Origin: Calliopsis andreniformis
Lineage: Eukaryota > Arthropoda > Insecta > Hymenoptera > Andrenidae
DNA: 64,000 bases
Assembly: GCF_051401765.1 (NCBI RefSeq)
Contig: NW_027480569.1
Span: 558,001 to 622,000, forward strand
Direction of reading: 5' to 3'
A model generated the notes under the pieces. It worked only from the letters and a program-made list of their open reading frames with translations, searched no databases and was not told the origin of the DNA. The position numbers were made by a program, and so were the translations under genes. Positions 1 to 12,285 of the stretch are shown piece by piece (within the stretch, counting starts at the first letter, position 1; the number at the start of each line of letters is the position of its first letter).

Positions 1-741
1 GGTTTGAGGACTGAGGATTGAGGGTTGAGGATCAGGATTGAGGATTGACGCTTGAGGATTGAGGATTGAAGGTTGAGGATAGGGTATTGAGGATTGAACA
101 TTGAGGATTGAGGATTCCGAATTGAGGATTGAGGATTGAAGATTGAGGATTGAGTATTGAGTATTGAGAATTGAGGATTGAGGATTGAAGATTGAGTATT
201 GAGGATTGAAGATTTAGGATTGAGGATTGAGGAATGAGGATTGAGTGTTGAAGGTTGATGATTGAGGATTCAGGATTCAGGACTGAGGATTGGGGATTGA
301 GGATTGAGCATTGAGGTTTGAGGACTGAGGCTTGAGGATTGAGGATTGAGCATAGAGGATTGAAGATTGAGGACAGGCGATTGAGGATTGAAGATTGAGG
401 ATTAAGGATTGAGGATTGGGGATTGAGGATGTAGTATTGGAGATTGATTATTGGGGATTGAAGAATGAGGATTGAGGATTGAGAATTGAGGATTGAGGAT
501 GAGGACTGAGGGTTGTGGATTGAGGATTGAGGAACGAGGATTGAGGATTGAGGATTGAGGACTGGGGATTGACGATTGAGTATTGAAGATTGAGGATTTA
601 TGACTGAGGATTGAGGATTGAGGATTGAGGATTGAGGATTCAGGATTGAACATTGAGTATTGAGGATTGAATATTGAGGATTGAGGATTGAGGATTGAAG
701 ATTGAGAATGAGGGCTGTGGGTTGAGAATTGATGTTTGAGT

Positions 742-771
742 ATAGAATCCTGAGAATACAGGATTTTCTAT
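742..771. repeat. L1 landmark, degraded hairpin
   Basis: Left arm ATAGAATCCTGA is intact, but the right arm reads ACAGG then ATTTTCTAT, with two mismatches. The same version is found at 48001 and 48350. Confidence 0.85.
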
Positions 772-978
772 TGAGCATTGAGAATTGAGGATTGATGGTT
801 GAGTATTGAGAATTGCGGATTGAGGATTGAGGATTGAGGATTGAAGATTGGGGATTGGGTATTGAGGATTGAAGAATGAGGATTGAGGATTGAGGATCGA
901 GGATTGACGATTGAAGATTGAGTATTGAGGATTGAAGATGGAGGATGAGGGCTGAGGGTTGAGGTTTGAGGTTTGAGT

Positions 979-1008
979 ATTGAATCCTGAGAAGTCAGGG
1001 TATTCTAT
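979..1008. repeat. L6 landmark (L1-like, ATTGAAT arm)
   Basis: ATTGAATCCTGA replaces ATAGAATCCTGA, and the returning arm has GTCAGGG. The inner CCTGA/TCAGG pairing remains and the outer stem is weakened. Confidence 0.82.
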
Positions 1009-1338
1009 TGAGTATTGAGAATTGAGGATTGATGGTTGAGTATTGAGCACCGGGGATTGTGGATTGAGTATTGAAGATTGAGGATTGATGATTGAGGATT
1101 GAGGATTGAGGATTGAGGATTGAGGATCGAGTATTGAGTATTGAAGATTGAGGATTCATGATACAGGATTGAGGATTGAGCATTGAGGTTTGAGGACTGA
1201 GGACTGAGTATTGAGAATTGAGGATTGAGGATTGAGGATTGAGGATTGAAGATTGAGGACTGAGGGTTGATGGTTGAGTGATGAGAACTGATATTTGTGG
1301 ATTGAGATTTGAAGAGTGAAGAATGGGGATTGAGTATT

Positions 1339-1398
1339 GAAAACTGTGAATTGAGGATATTCTATTGAGGATTGAGGATTGACAATTTATTTATGAGG
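1339..1398 (+). repeat. L2 landmark with AT-rich tail
   Basis: GAAAACTGTGAATTGAGG, then ATATTCTATTG, two heptamers, and the AT-rich CAATTTATTTATG. No stem like that of L1. Confidence 0.86.
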
Positions 1399-1754
1399 AC
1401 TGTGGGATGAAGATTGAGGATTCAGGATTGAGGATTAGGGATTGAGGTTTGAGGACTGAGGATTGAGGGTTGAGGATTCAGGATTGATGATTGACGCTTG
1501 ACGATTGAGGGTTGAAGATTGAGGATTGGGTATTGAGGGTTGAACATTGAGGATTGCGGATTCCGAATTGAGGATTGAGGATTGAAGATTGAGGATTGAG
1601 TATTGAGTATTGAGAATTGAGGATTGAGGATTGAAGATTGAGTATTGAGGATTGAAGATTGAGGATTGAGGATTGAGGAATGAGGATTGAGTGTTGAAGG
1701 TTGAGGATTGAGGATTGAGAATGAGGGATGAGGGTTGAGGATTGAGGTTTGAGT

Positions 1755-1784
1755 ATAGAATCCTGAGAATTCAGGATATTCTAT
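1755..1784. repeat. L1 landmark, intact hairpin
   Basis: Arm ATAGAATCCTGA, loop GAAT, returning arm TCAGG plus ATTCTAT separated by an unpaired AT. It contains a GAATTC site. Confidence 0.9.
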
Positions 1785-2381
1785 TGAGCATTGAGAATTG
1801 AGGGTTGATGGTTGAGTATTGAGAATTGAGGTTTGAGGATTGAGGATTGAGGATTTAGTATTGAAGATTGAGGATTGAGGATTGAGGGTTGAGGATTGAG
1901 GACGAGGACTGACGGTTGAGGATTGAGGTTTGAGGATTGAGGATTGAGGATTGAGGATTGAGGTCTGAGGCTTGAGGATTGACGATTGAGCATAGAGGAT
2001 TGAAGACTGAGGACTGGCGATTGAGGATTGAAGATTGAGGATTAAGGATTGAGGATTGGAGATTTAGGATATAGTATTGGAAATTGATTATTGGGGAATG
2101 AAGATTGAGGATTGAGGATTGAGAATTGAGAATTGAGGAAGAGGACTGAGGGTTGAGGATTGAGGTTTGAGGAACGAGGATTGAGGATTGAGGATTGAGG
2201 ACTGGGGATTGACGATTGAGTATTGAAGATTGAGGATTTATGACTGAGGATTGAGGATTGACGATTGAGGATTGAGGATTGAGGGTTGAAGATTGAGTAT
2301 TGAGGATTGAATATTGAGGATTGAGGATTGAGGAGTGAGGATTGAGAATGAGGGCTGAAGGTTGAGGATTGAGGTTTGAGT

Positions 2382-2411
2382 ATACAATCCTGAGAATTCA
2401 GGATATTCTAT
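2382..2411. repeat. L1 landmark, one arm mismatch
   Basis: The arm starts ATACAAT, which breaks one pair. The twin with the same change is at 24589. Confidence 0.88.
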
Positions 2412-2741
2412 TGAGCATTGAGAATTAAGGATTGATGGTTGAGTATTGAGAATTGAGGTTTGAGAATTGAGGATTGAGTATTGAATATTGAGGATTAATG
2501 ATTGAAGATTGAGGATTGAGGATTGAGGATTGAGGGTTGAGGATTTAATATTCAGGATTGAGGATTGAGGATTGAGGATTGAGGATTGAGGATTGAGGAT
2601 TGAAGATTCATTATTGAGGATTGAAGATTGAGGATTGAGGATTGAGGATTCAAGATTGAGGACTGAGTGTTGATGGTTGAGTGATGAGAACTGATATTTG
2701 TGGATTGAGATTTGAAGAGTGAAGAATGGGGATTAAGTATT

Positions 2742-2801
2742 GAAAACTGTGAATTGAGGATATTCTATTGAGGACTGAGGATTGACAATTTATTTATGAG
2801 G
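2742..2801 (+). repeat. L2 landmark
   Basis: As at 1339, but the first heptamer after the box is GACTGAG. The same change is at 24942 and 46949. Confidence 0.86.
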
Positions 2802-4080
2802 ACTGAGGATTGAGGGTTGAGGATTCAGGATTGAGGATTGACGCTTGAGGATTGAGGATTGGGTATTGAGGATTGAACATTGAGGATTGAGGATTCCGAA
2901 TTGAGGATTGAGGATTGAAGATTGAGGATTGAGTATTGAGTATTGAGAATTGAGGATTGAGGATTGAAGATTGAGTATTGAGGTCTGAGGATTGAGGATT
3001 GAGGATTGAGGTTTGAAGATTGAGGATTGGGTATTGAGGGTTGAAGAATGAGTATTGAGGATTGAGGATTGAGGATTGAGGATTGCAGATTGAGTATTGA
3101 GGATTGAAGATTGAGGATTGAGGATTGAGGATTGAGGATTGAGGATTGAGGATTGAGGATTGAGGGTGAAGATTGAAGATTGAGTATTGAGGATTGAAGG
3201 TTGAGGATTGAGGATTGAGGATTGAGGATTGAGGATTGTAGATTGAGGATTGAGGATAGATGATTGAGGATTGAAGATTGAATATTTAGGACTGAAGACT
3301 GAGGATTGAGGATTGAGGATTGAGGATTGAGGATTTAGCATTGAGGACTGAGGATTGGGGATTGAGGATTGACGATTGAGGATTGAGTACTGAGGATTGA
3401 AGATTGAGTATTGATGATTGAAGATTGAGGATTGAGGATTGAGGGTTGAGGATTGAGGACGAGGACTGAAGGTTGAGGATTGAGGATTGAGGACTGAGGC
3501 TTGAGGATTGAGGATTGAGAAAAGAGGATTGAAGATTGAGGACTGGCGATTGAGGATTGATGATTGAGGACTAAGGATTGAGGATTGGGGATTGAGGATC
3601 TATTATTGGAAATTGATTATTGGGGATTGAAGATTGAGGATTGAGGATTGAGAATTGAGAATTGAGGATGAGTACTGAGGGTTGAGGATTGAGGTTTGAG
3701 GAACGAGGATAGAGGATTGAGGATTGAGGACTGGGGATTCACGATTGAGTATTGAAGATTGAGGATTTATGACTGAGGATTGAGGATTGAGGATTGAGGA
3801 TTGAGGATTGAGGGTTGAAGATTGAGTATTGAGGATTGAATATTGAGGATTGAGGATTGAGGAGTGAGAATCGAAGATTGGGTATTGAGGATTGAAGATT
3901 GAGGATTGATGATTGAGGATTTAGGACTGAGGATTGAGAATTGAAGATTGAGGATTGAGAATTGAGGATGGAGGATTGAGGATTGAGGATTGAGGATTGG
4001 GTATTGATGATTGAAGAATGAGGATTGACGATTGAGGATTGAGGATTGAGGATTGAGAATTGAGAATTGACGATTGAGGG

Positions 4081-4140
4081 TTGAGGATTGAGGACGAGGA
4101 CTGACGGTTGAGGATTGAGGACGAGGACTGACGGTTGAGG
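4081..4140 (+). repeat. 27-bp direct duplication around GGACGAGGACTGACGG
   Basis: The string TGACGGTTGAGGATTGAGG followed by ACGAGGAC occurs twice in a row with a 27-bp period (four heptamers minus one base). The same doublet sits at the equivalent place in the other family B units, near 6620, 7930, 14650, 16060, 17415, 18830, 20395, 25265, 34275, 40080, 41615, 43485 and 45050, so the duplication predates the larger copying events. Upstream single versions are also present, for example near 3455. Confidence 0.8.
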
Positions 4141-4453
4141 ATTGAGGTTTGAGGTTTGATGATTGAGGATTGAGGACTGAGGATTGAGGATTGAGTATTG
4201 AGGATTGAGCATTGAGGATTGAAGATTGAGTATTGATGATTGAGGATTGAGGATTGAGGATTGAGGATTGAGGATTGAGGATTGACGATCGAGGATTGGG
4301 GATTGAGGATTGAGGATTGAGAATAGCCAAAATCGAAGATTGAGTATTGAGGATTGAGGATTGAAGAATGAGGACTGAGTGTTGAGGGTTGAGTGATGAG
4401 AATTGATGTTTGTGAATGGAGACTTGAAGATTGAAGATTGAGGATTGAGTATT

Positions 4454-4484
4454 GAAAGCAGGGAATTCAGGATATTCTATTGAG
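4454..4484 (+). repeat. L3 landmark
   Basis: GAAAGCAGGGAATTCAGG then ATATTCTATTGAG. GCCAAAATCG lies about 120 bp upstream in all L3 units; here it is preceded by GAATA instead of GAATT. Confidence 0.86.
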
Positions 4485-5150
4485 TATTGAGTATTGAGGA
4501 TTGACGATTGAGGATTGAGGACTGAGGATTGAGAATTGAGAATTGAGGATTGAGGGTTGAGGATTGAGGACGAGGACTGACGGTTGAGGATTGAGGTTTG
4601 AGGTATGATGATTGAGGATTGAGGACTGAGGATTGAGGATTGAGTATTGAGGATTGAGGATTGAGGACTGAAGGTTGAGGATTGAGGATTGAGGATTGAG
4701 GATTGAGGATTGAGGATTGAGGGTGAGGATTGAAGATTGAGTATTGAGGATTGAAGATTGAGGATTGAGGATTGAGGATTTAGCATTGAGGACTGAGGAT
4801 TGGGGATTGAGAATTGAAGATTGAGGATTGGGTATTGAGGGTTGAAGAATGAGTATTGAGGATTGAGGATTGAGGATTGAGGATTGCAAATTGAATATTG
4901 ATGACTGAAGGTTGAGGATTGAGGATTGAGGGTTGTGGATTGAGGACGGGGACTGTGGGTTGAATATAGATGTTTGAGCTCTGAGAATTGAGGATTGAGG
5001 ATTGAGGATTGAAGATTGAGGATTGGGTATTGAGGGTTGAAGAATGAGTATTGAGGATTGAGGACTGAGTATTGAGGATTGCAGATTGAGTATTGAGGAT
5101 TGAAGGTTGAGGATTGAGGATTGAGGATTGAGGATTGAGGATTGAGGATT

Positions 5151-5970
5151 GAGGGTGAGGATAGAAGGTTGAGTATTGAGGATTGAAGATTGAGGATTGA
5201 GGATTGAGGATTGAGTATTGAGGATTGAAGATTGAGTATTGACAATTGAAGGTTGATGATTGAGGATTGAGGACTGGGGATTGAGGATTGAGTATTGAGG
5301 ATTGAGCATTGAGGATTGAAGATTGAGGACTGGGGATTGTGGATTGAAGATTGAGGATTAAAGATTGAGGATTGGGGATTGAGTATCTAGGATTGGAGAT
5401 TGATTATTCAGGATTGAAGATTGAGGATTGAGGATTGAGGATTGAGGATTGAGAATTGAGAATTGAGGATGAGGACTGACGGCTGAGGTTTGAGGTTTGA
5501 GGAATGAGGATTGAGGATTGATGACTGAGGATTGAGGATTGATGATTGAGGATTGAGGATTGAGGATTGAGGATTGAGGTTTGATGATTGAGACCTGAGT
5601 AATGTGGTTTGAAGATTGAGGACTGAGGATTCAGGATTGAGGATTGAGAATGAGGGCTGAGGGTTGAGGATTGAGGATTGACGACTGAGGACTGAGGATT
5701 GAGGATTGAGGATTGAGTATTGAGGATTGATGGTTGAGTGTTGAGTGTAGAATATTGAGGATTGAAGATTGAGGATTGAGGATTGATGATTGAGGATTGA
5801 AGATTGATTATTGATGATTGAAGATTGAGGATTGAGGATTGAGGGTTGAGGATTGAGGGCGAGGACTGACGGTTGAGGATTGAGGTTTGGGGATTGAGAA
5901 TTGAGGATTGAGGTCTGAGGCTTGAGGATTGAGGATTGAAGACTGAAGATTGAGGATTGAGGATTGAGGA
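5151..5970 (+). repeat. Single family C-like unit lacking its landmark
   Basis: No gene. From TTGACAATTG at 5239 this stretch follows 8851 and later bases with a 3612-bp offset. It includes the words GAGACCTGAGTAATG and TTGAGTGTAGAATATTG, and matching stops near 5970 (9582 in the partner). The L4 landmark present in the partner is absent here, so the copy is truncated at its right end or the partner was extended. Confidence 0.75.
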
Positions 5971-7450
5971 TAGAGGATTGAGGATTGAAGATTGAATATT
6001 AAGGATTGAAGACTGAGGATTGAGGATTGAGGATTGAGGATTCAGGATGTAGTATTGGAGGTTGATTATTGGGGATTGAAGATTGAGGGTTGAGGATTGA
6101 GAATTGAGAATTGAGGATGAGGACTGAGAGTTGAGGATTGAGGTTTGAGGAACGAGGATTGAGGATTGAGGATTGAGGATTGCAAATTGAATATTGATGA
6201 TTGAAGGTTGAGGATTGAGGATTGAGGGTTGTGGATTGAGGACGGGGACTGTGGGTTGAATATAGATGTTTGAGCTCTGAGAATTGAGGATTGAGGATTG
6301 AGGATTGAAGACTGAGGATTGGGTATTGAGGGTTGAAGAATGAGTATTGAGGTTTGAAGATTGAGTATTGAGGATTGAATATTGAGGATTGAGGATTGAG
6401 GAGTGAGAATCGAAGATTGGGTATTGAGGATTGAAGATTGAGGATTGATGATTGAGGATTGAGGACTGAGGATTGAGGATTGAAGATTGAGGATTGAGAA
6501 TTGAGGATGGAGGATTGAGGATTGAGGATTGAGGATTGGGTATTGATGATTGAAGAATGGGGGTTGACGATTGAGGATTGAGGACTGAGGATTGAGAATT
6601 GAGAATTGAGGATTGAGGGTTGAGGATTGAGGACGAGGACTGACGGTTGAGGATTGAGGACGAGGACTGACGGTTGAGGACTGAGGTTTGAGGTATGATG
6701 ATTGAGGATTGAGGACTGAGGATTGAGGATTGAGTATTGAGGATTGAGGATTGAGGACTGAAGGTTGAGGATTGAGGATTGAGGATTGAGGATTGAGGAT
6801 TGAGGATTGAGGGTGAGGATTGAAGATTGAGTATTGAGGATTGAAGATTGAGGATTGAGGATTGAGGATTTAGCATTGAGGACTGAGGATTGGGGATTGA
6901 GGATTGAAGATTGAGGATTGGGTATTGAGGGTTGAAGAATGAGTATTGAGGATTGAGGATTGAGGATTGAGGATTGCAAATTGAATATTGATGATTGAAG
7001 GTTGAGGATTGAGGATTGAGGGTTGTGGATTGAGGACGGGGACTGTGGGTTGAATATAGATGTTTGAGCTCTGAGAATTGAGGATTGAGGATTGAGGATT
7101 GAAGATTGAGGATTGGGTATTGAGGGTTGAAGAATGAGTATTGAGGATTGAGGATTGAGGATTGAGGATTGCAGATTGAGTATTGAGGATTGAAGATTGA
7201 GGATTGAGGATTGAGGATTGAGGATTGAGGATTGAGGATTGATGGTGAGGATTGAAGATTGAGTATTGAGGATTGAAGATTGAGGATTGAGGATTGAGGA
7301 TTGAGGATTGTGGATTGAGGATTGAAGATTGAGGATTGAGGATAGAGGATTGAGGATTGAAGATTGAATATTAAGGATTGAAGACTGAGGATTGAGGATT
7401 GAGGATTGAGGATTGAGGATTGAGGATTCAGGATGTAGTATTGGAGGTTG
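5971..7450 (+). repeat. Family B segment without landmark boxes
   Basis: No gene. The word TGCAAATTGAATATTGATG occurs at 6181 and 6975 (794 bp apart) and also at 4885 with one change downstream, marking partial subunit duplication. The order of words here matches 19.9-20.9 kb closely. No landmark box was seen anywhere in the segment. Confidence 0.72.
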
Positions 7451-8850
7451 ATTATTGGGGATTGAAGATTGAGGGTTGAGGATTGAGAATTGAGAATTGA
7501 GGATGAGGACTGAGAGTTGAGGATTGAGGTTTGAGGAACGAGGATTGAGGATTGAGGATTGAGGACTGGGGATTCACGATTGAGTAGTGAAGATTGAGGA
7601 TTTATGACTGAGGATTGAGGATTGAGGATTGAGGATTGAGGATTGAGGGTTGAAGATTGAGTATTGAGGATTGAATATTGAGGATTGAGGATTGAGGAGT
7701 GAGAATCGAAGATTGGGTATTGAGGATTGAAGATTGAGGATTGATGATTGAGGATTGAGGACTGAGGATTGAGGATTGAAGATTGAGGATTGAGAATTGA
7801 GGATGGAGGATTGAGGATTGAGGATTGAGGATTGGGTATTGATGATTGAAGAATGAGGATTGACGATTGAGTATTGAGGATTGAGGATTGAGAATTGAGA
7901 ATTGAGGATTGAGGGTTGAGGATTGAGGACGAGGACTGACGGTTGAGGATTGAGGACGAGGACTGACGGTTGAGGATTGAGGTTTGAGGTTTGATAATTG
8001 AGGATTGAGGACTGAGGATTGAGGATTGAGTATTGAGGATTGAGCATTGAGGATTGAAGATTGAGTATTGATGATTGAGGGTTGAGGATTGAGGATGGAG
8101 GATTGCGGATTGACGATCGAGGATTGGGGATTGAGGATTGAGGATTGAGAATTGCCAAAATCGAAGATTGAGTATTGAGGATTGAGGATTGAAGAATGAG
8201 GACTGAGTGTTGAGGGTTGAGTGATGAGAATTGATGTTTGTGGATGGAGACTTGAAGATTGAAGATTGAGGATTGAGTATTGAAAGCAGGGAATTCAGGA
8301 TATTCTATTGAGTATTGAGTATTGAGGATTGATGATTGAGTATTGAGGATTGAGGATTGAGGATTGAAGATTGAGTATTGAAGATTGAAGATTGAGGATT
8401 GAGGATTCAGGGTTGAGGATTGAGGACGAGGACAGACGGTTGAGGATTGAGGTTTGAGTATTGAGGTTTGAGGATTGAGGACTGAGGATTGAAGATTGAG
8501 GATTGAGGATTGAGGGTTGTGGATTGAGGACGGGGACTGAGGGTTGAATATAGATGTTTGAGGTCTGAGGATTGAGGATTGAGGATTGAGGTTTGAAGAT
8601 TGAGGATTGGGTATTGAGGGTTGAAGAATGAGTATTGAGGATTGAAGATTGAGGATTGAGGATTGCAGATTGAGTATTGAGGATTGAAGATTGAGGATTG
8701 AGGATTGAGGATTGAAGATTGACGATTGAGGATTGAGGATTGAGGATTGAGGATTGAGGATTGAGGGTGAGGATAGAAGATTGAGTATTGAGGATTGAAG
8801 ATTGAGGATTGAGGATTGAGGATTGAGTATTGAGGATTGAAGATTGAGTA
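7451..8850 (+). repeat. Family B segment with L3 landmark, partner of 3.7-5.2 kb
   Basis: No gene. GCCAAAATCG at 8154-8163 and the L3 landmark at 8282 lie 3828 bp after their counterparts at 4326 and 4454. The segment runs directly into the family C triplication at TTGACAATTG (8851). Confidence 0.75.
8282..8312 (+). repeat. L3 landmark
   Basis: Same as 4454, 3828 bp on. Confidence 0.86.
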
Positions 8851-10001
8851 TTGACAATTGAAGGTTGATGATTGAGGATTGAGGACTGGGGATTGAGGAT
8901 TGAGTATTGAGGATTGAGCATTGAGGATTGAAGATTGAGGACTGGGGATTGTGGATTGAAGATTGAGGATTAAAGATTGAGGATTGGGGATTGAGTATCT
9001 AGGATTGGAGATTGATTATTCAGGATTGAAGATTGAGGATTGAGGATTGAGGATTGAGGATTGAGAATTGAGAATTGAGGATGAGGACTGACGGCTGAGG
9101 TTTGAGGTTTGAGGAATGAGGATTGAGGATTGATGACTGAGGATTGAGGATTGATGATTGAGGATTGAGGATTGAGGATTAAGGATTGAGGTTTGATGAT
9201 TGAGACCTGAGTAATGTGGTTTGAAGATTGAGGACTGAGGATTCAGGATTGAGGATTGAGAATGAGGGCTGAGGGTTGAGGATTGAGGTTTGACGACTGA
9301 GGACTGAGGATTGAGGATTGAGGATTGAGTATTGAGGATTGATGGTTGAGTGTTGAGTGTAGAATATTGAGGATTGAAGATTGAGGATTGAGGATTGATG
9401 ATTGAGGATTGAAGATTGATTATTGATGATTGAAGATTGAGGATTGAGGATTGAGGGTTGAGGATTGAGGACGAGGACTGACGGTTGAGGATTGAGGTTT
9501 GGGGATTGAGAATTGAGGATTGAGGTCTGAGGCTTGAGGATTGAGGATTGAAGACTGAAGATTGAGGATTGAGGATTGAGGATTGAGTATTGAGGATTGA
9601 GTGATGAGAATTCATGTTTGAGGATAGAGACTTGAAGATTGCAGATTGAGTATTGAGTATTGAAATCTGTGAATTGATGTAATTCTATTGAGGATTGAGG
9701 ATCGAGGATTGAGGATTGGGTATTGCGGATTGAACATTGAGGATTGAGGATTGAGGATTGAGGATTGAGGATTGAGGACTGAAGATTGAATATTTATGAT
9801 TGAAGATTGAGGATTGAGGATTGAGGATTGAGGGTTGTGGATTGAGGACGGGGACTGTGGGTTGAATATAGATGTTTGAGCTCTGAGAATTGAGGATTGA
9901 GGATTGAGGATTGAAGATTGAGGATTGGGTATTGAGGGTTGAAGAATGAGTATTGAGGATTGAGGATTGAGGATTGAGTATTGAGGATTGAAGATTGAGT
10001 A
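8851..10001 (+). repeat. Family C tandem unit, copy 1 (1151 bp)
   Basis: The unit begins at TTGACAATTG and carries GAGACCTGAGTAATG, TTGAGTGTAGAATATTG and the L4 landmark at 9662. The next copy starts at 10002 with the same word, giving a 1151-bp period. Relative to copy 2, this unit lacks about 139 bp near its right end, the portion containing GAGGACTGAGTATTGAGG and the GGGTGAGGATAG junction. No gene. Confidence 0.88.
9662..9693 (+). repeat. L4 landmark
   Basis: GAAATCTGTGAATTGATG then TAATTCTATTG. A separate GAATTC lies about 55 bp upstream in GAGAATTCATGTTTG. Confidence 0.85.
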
Positions 10002-11291
10002 TTGACAATTGAAGGTTGATGATTGAGGATTGAGGACTGGGGATTGAGGATTGAGTATTGAGGATTGAGCATTGAGGATTGAAGATTGAGGACTGGGGAT
10101 TGTGGATTGAAGATTGAGGATTAAAGATTGAGGATTGGGGATTGAGTATCTAGGATTGGAGATTGATTATTCAGGATTGAAGATTGAGGATTGAGGATTG
10201 AGGATTGAGGATTGAGAATTGAGAATTGAGGATGAGGACTGACGGCTGAGGTTTGAGGTTTGAGGAATGAGGATTGAGGATTGATGACTGAGGATTGAGG
10301 ATTGATGATTGAGGATTGAGGATTGAGGATTAAGGATTGAGGTTTGATGATTGAGACCTGAGTAATGTGGTTTGAAGATTGAGGACTGAGGATTCAGGAT
10401 TGAGGATTGAGAATGAGGGCTGAGGGTTGAGGATTGAGGTTTGACGACTGAGGACTGAGGATTGAGGATTGAGGATTGAGTATTGAGGATTGATGGTTGA
10501 GTGTTGAGTGTAGAATATTGAGGATTGAAGATTGAGGATTGAGGATTGATGATTGAGGATTGAAGATTGATTATTGATGATTGAAGATTGAGGATTGAGG
10601 ATTGAGGGTTGAGGATTGAGGACGAGGACTGACGGTTGAGGATTGAGGTTTGGGGATTGAGAATTGAGGATTGAGGTCTGAGGCTTGAGGATTGAGGATT
10701 GAAGACTGAAGATTGAGGATTGAGGATTGAGGATTGAGTATTGAGGATTGAGTGATGAGAATTCATGTTTGAGGATAGAGACTTGAAGATTGCAGATTGA
10801 GTATTGAGTATTGAAATCTGTGAATTGATGTAATTCTATTGAGGATTGAGGATCGAGGATTGAGGATTGGGTATTGCGGATTGAACATTGAGGATTGAGG
10901 ATTGAGGATTGACGATTGAGGATTGAGGACTGAAGATTGAATATTTATGATTGAAGATTGAGGATTGAGGATTGAGGATTGAGGGTTGTGGATTGAGGAC
11001 GGGGACTGTGGGTTGAATATAGATGTTTGAGCTCTGAGAATTGAGGATTGAGGATTGAGGATTGAAGATTGAGGATTGGGTATTGAGGGTTGAAGAATGA
11101 GTATTGAGGATTGAGGACTGAGTATTGAGGATTGCAGATTGAGTATTGAGGATTGAAGATTGAGGATTGAGGATTGAGGATTGAGGATTGAGGATTGAGG
11201 ATTGAGGGTGAGGATAGAAGATTGAGTATTGAGGATTGAAGATTGAGGATTGAGGATTGAGGATTGAGTATTGAGGATTGAAGATTGAGTA
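10002..11291 (+). repeat. Family C tandem unit, copy 2 (1290 bp)
   Basis: This unit matches copy 1 word for word, including the L4 landmark at 10813, then carries the extra 139 bp before the next TTGACAATTG at 11292. One heptamer differs near 10911 (GACGATTG in place of GAGGATTG). No gene. Confidence 0.88.
10813..10844 (+). repeat. L4 landmark
   Basis: Same as 9662, 1151 bp on. Confidence 0.85.
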
Positions 11292-12285
11292 TTGACAATT
11301 GAAGGTTGATGATTGAGGATTGAGGACTGGGGATTGAGGATTGAGTATTGAGGATTGAGCATTGAGGATTGAAGATTGAGGACTGGGGATTGTGGATTGA
11401 TGATTGAGGATTAAAGATTGAGGATTGGGGATTGAGTATCTAGGATTGGAGATTGATTATTCAGGATTGAAGATTGAGGATTGAGGATTGAGGATTGAGG
11501 ATTGAGAATTGAGAATTGAGGATGAGGACTGACGGCTGAGGTTTGAGGTTTGAGGAATGAGGATTGAGGATTGATGACTGAGGATTGAGGATTGATGATT
11601 GAGGATTGAGGATTGAGGATTAAGGATTGAGGTTTGATGATTGAGACCTGAGTAATGTGGTTTGAAGATTGAGGACTGAGGATTCAGGATTGAGGATTGA
11701 GAATGAGGGCTGAGGGTTGAGGATTGAGGTTTGACGACTGAGGACTGAGGATTGAGAATTGAGGATTGAGTATTGAGGATTGATGGTTGAGTGTTGAGTG
11801 TAGAATATTGAGGATTGAAGATTGAGGATTGAGGATTGATGATTGAGGATTGAAGATTGATTATTGATGATTGAAGATTGAGGATTGAGGATTGAGGGTT
11901 GAGGATTGAGGACGAGGACTGACGGTTGAGGATTGAGGTTTGGGGATTGAGAATTGAGGATTGAGGTCTGAGGCTTGAGGATTGAGGATTGAAGACTGAA
12001 GATTGAGGATTGAGGATTGAGGATTGAGTATTGAGGATTGAGTGATGAGAATTCATGTTTGAGGATAGAGACTTGAAGATTGCAGATTGAGTATTGAGTA
12101 TTGAAATCTGTGAATTGATGTAATTCTATTGAGGATTGAGGATCGAGGATTGAGGATTGGGTATTGCGGATTGAACATTGAGGATTGAGGATTGAGGATT
12201 GAGGATTGAGGATAGAGGACTGAAGATTGAATATTTATGATTGAAGATTGAGGATTGAGGATTGAGGATTGAGGGTTGTGGATTG
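11292..12285 (+). repeat. Family C tandem unit, copy 3 (partial)
   Basis: This unit follows copies 1 and 2 through the L4 landmark at 12103 and breaks off near 12285. There GGACGGGGACTG of the other copies is replaced by GGACGAGGACTG and a different continuation. Small private changes include GATGATTG near 11400 and GAGAATTG near 11755. No gene. Confidence 0.86.
12103..12134 (+). repeat. L4 landmark
   Basis: Same again, 1290 bp on. Confidence 0.85.

Larger units (their letters stand above)
1..1338 (+). repeat. Family A segment, left window edge
   Basis: No gene. The segment starts mid-unit, so the array continues to the left. It carries a TTCCGAA marker at 114-124, a degraded hairpin landmark at 742 and an L6 landmark at 979. 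The stretch from about 640 to 1190 recurs at about 48248-48791 with a constant offset of 47608 bp. It also contains a doubled path: the string following each landmark (TTGAGAATTGAGGATTGATG) is shared by 742 and 979, which lie 237 bp apart. Confidence 0.85.
1339..2985 (+). repeat. Family A segment with two L2 and two L1 landmarks
   Basis: No gene. Landmarks come in the order L2 (1339), L1 (1755), L1 variant (2382), L2 (2742). TTCCGAA markers lie near 1559 and 2893. The part from about 1980 to 2900 is repeated at about 24187-25107 (offset 22200-22207 bp). The hairpin at 2382 shares its unusual ATACAAT arm with 24589, which supports direct copying between these two sites. Family B begins near 2985 at the string GAGGTCTGAGG. 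Confidence 0.8.
2986..5150 (+). repeat. Family B segment with one L3 landmark
   Basis: No gene. Hallmarks are the phase-shifting GGACGAGGACTGACGG strings, the GGGTGAGG six-mer junction, GATTGCAGATTG, and the word GCCAAAATCG at 4326-4335 placed about 120 bp before the L3 landmark at 4454. The stretch from about 3.7 to 4.48 kb recurs at about 7.5-8.31 kb with a 3828-bp offset. After the landmark, this copy is 216 bp longer than the 8.3-8.85 kb copy. Confidence 0.78.

Noticed and set aside
640..1050. Less repetitive peptide words such as IEYPEFSGFYTQ inside the antisense frames
   Set aside because: They are translations of the L1 hairpin landmark. The same DNA occurs in several reading phases, and the words recur wherever the landmark does, so it is a DNA feature and not a protein motif.
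1382..1398. Promoter-like TTGACA followed by an AT-rich stretch in L2
   Set aside because: The AT-rich part directly abuts TTGACA with no proper spacing, no gene follows, and the string is copied with the repeat.
1755..1784. L1 hairpin as a transcription terminator or an insertion-sequence end
   Set aside because: There is no T-run after the stem, no gene before it, no transposase and no target duplication. The element is duplicated only together with its surrounding heptamers.
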